This document shows positions 63,856-64,000 of a stretch of DNA of 64,000 nucleotides, in pieces. The stretch comes from an uncultured Erythrobacter sp. GTDB lineage: Bacteria; Pseudomonadota; Alphaproteobacteria; Sphingomonadales; Sphingomonadaceae. Below the pieces are notes generated by a model. The model saw only the letters and a program-made list of their open reading frames with translations, searched no databases and was not told where the DNA came from. A program made the position numbers and the translations under genes. The stretch spans positions 726,037-790,036 of the forward strand of contig CANMOQ010000001.1 of NCBI GenBank assembly GCA_947499505.1, in the 5' to 3' direction. Numbering within the stretch: position 1 is the first letter of the stretch; each line of letters starts with the position of its first letter.

Positions 63856-64000
63856 GTGATCACCGTGAGTTACCATGATACTGTTAACGTCTTGCATGAC
63901 CTATGTCATCAAGCGGATGACGGCGTGGTTAGCTCTCCCTTTGAGCGCGCGGAATGGTTTCATCTGTTGGTTGAAGCCGGCCTTAAGCCGCTGATTGTGA
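63856..64000 (+). CDS. Acetyltransferase-like protein (partial, cut by window edge)
   Basis: An open frame of 48 codons runs to the window edge from GTG 63856, after an AGAGG site nine bases upstream. An in-frame TGA at 63829-63831 rules out a longer form. The peptide contains SYHDTVNVLHDLCHQADDG and SSPFERAEWFHLLVEAGLK, which resembles the N-terminal start of GNAT/FemAB-type acyltransferases in exosortase loci. A GTG at 63865 is the alternative start. Only 26 bp separate it from the ligase start, so promoters must lie in coding sequence. Confidence 0.6.
   Translation, partial: MITVSYHDTVNVLHDLCHQADDGVVSSPFERAEWFHLLVEAGLKPLIV

Overview
The window looks like a chromosomal segment of an alphaproteobacterium, most likely order Sphingomonadales and close to Erythrobacter. 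This is inferred from the GC-rich sequence, the 14-gene nuo operon order, the fabI-fabB-fabA block, an RNase E with an acidic insert in its S1 domain, the exosortase A (XrtA) exopolysaccharide locus and a sphingomonad-type REP palindrome. No rRNA, tRNA, CRISPR array, insertion sequence or prophage was found by eye.

Region 1 (1-16452, minus strand) is the respiratory complex I operon nuoA to nuoN. nuoN is cut by the window edge. Seven accessory genes are threaded between the nuo genes, nearly all joined by 1-14 nt overlaps: five small membrane proteins, one secreted protein and one lipoprotein. Between nuoD and nuoE lies a gene fossil holding a nuoE 5' copy followed by a nuoD 3' copy. This points to a past fusion or duplication of two nuoD-X-nuoE junctions. 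A REP-like inverted pair sits between nuoC and nuoD.

Region 2 (16590-33568) is mixed metabolism and cell envelope: a coniferyl-type aldehyde dehydrogenase divergent from a thiolase, lipoproteins, a secreted SH3-like protein, a 2-hydroxyacid dehydrogenase, an Amt ammonium transporter, an alpha/beta hydrolase with a GNAT acetyltransferase, fabA, fabB and fabI, a lipid-anchored methyltransferase-like protein, release factor 2, penicillin-binding protein 1A and an AmiC-type amidase.

Region 3 (33983-41683) carries RNase E, a methyltransferase, an uncharacterised PLP enzyme that lacks an ATG start, and a divergent ATP-grasp / RimB-like / RimK group that may form a peptide-ligation system.

Region 4 (41684-48505) holds a trimeric autotransporter adhesin whose upstream DNA has four phased repeats and a helically phased A/T-tract array, then an SDR gene, sdhB, a hotdog thioesterase, the ZapE-type ATPase, and an RpfF-like crotonase that may make a DSF-type quorum signal.

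Region 5 (48709-64000) is the XrtA exopolysaccharide locus on the minus strand. Acyl-CoA ligase and PLP decarboxylase come first, then a terminator. A ten-gene run follows: export lipoprotein, chain-length protein, tyrosine kinase, outer-membrane protein, ATPase, deacetylase, FemAB, glycosyltransferase, exosortase A and asparagine-synthase-like amidotransferase. The RpfF-like gene lies just downstream. The plus-strand start of an acetyltransferase-like gene is cut by the right edge.
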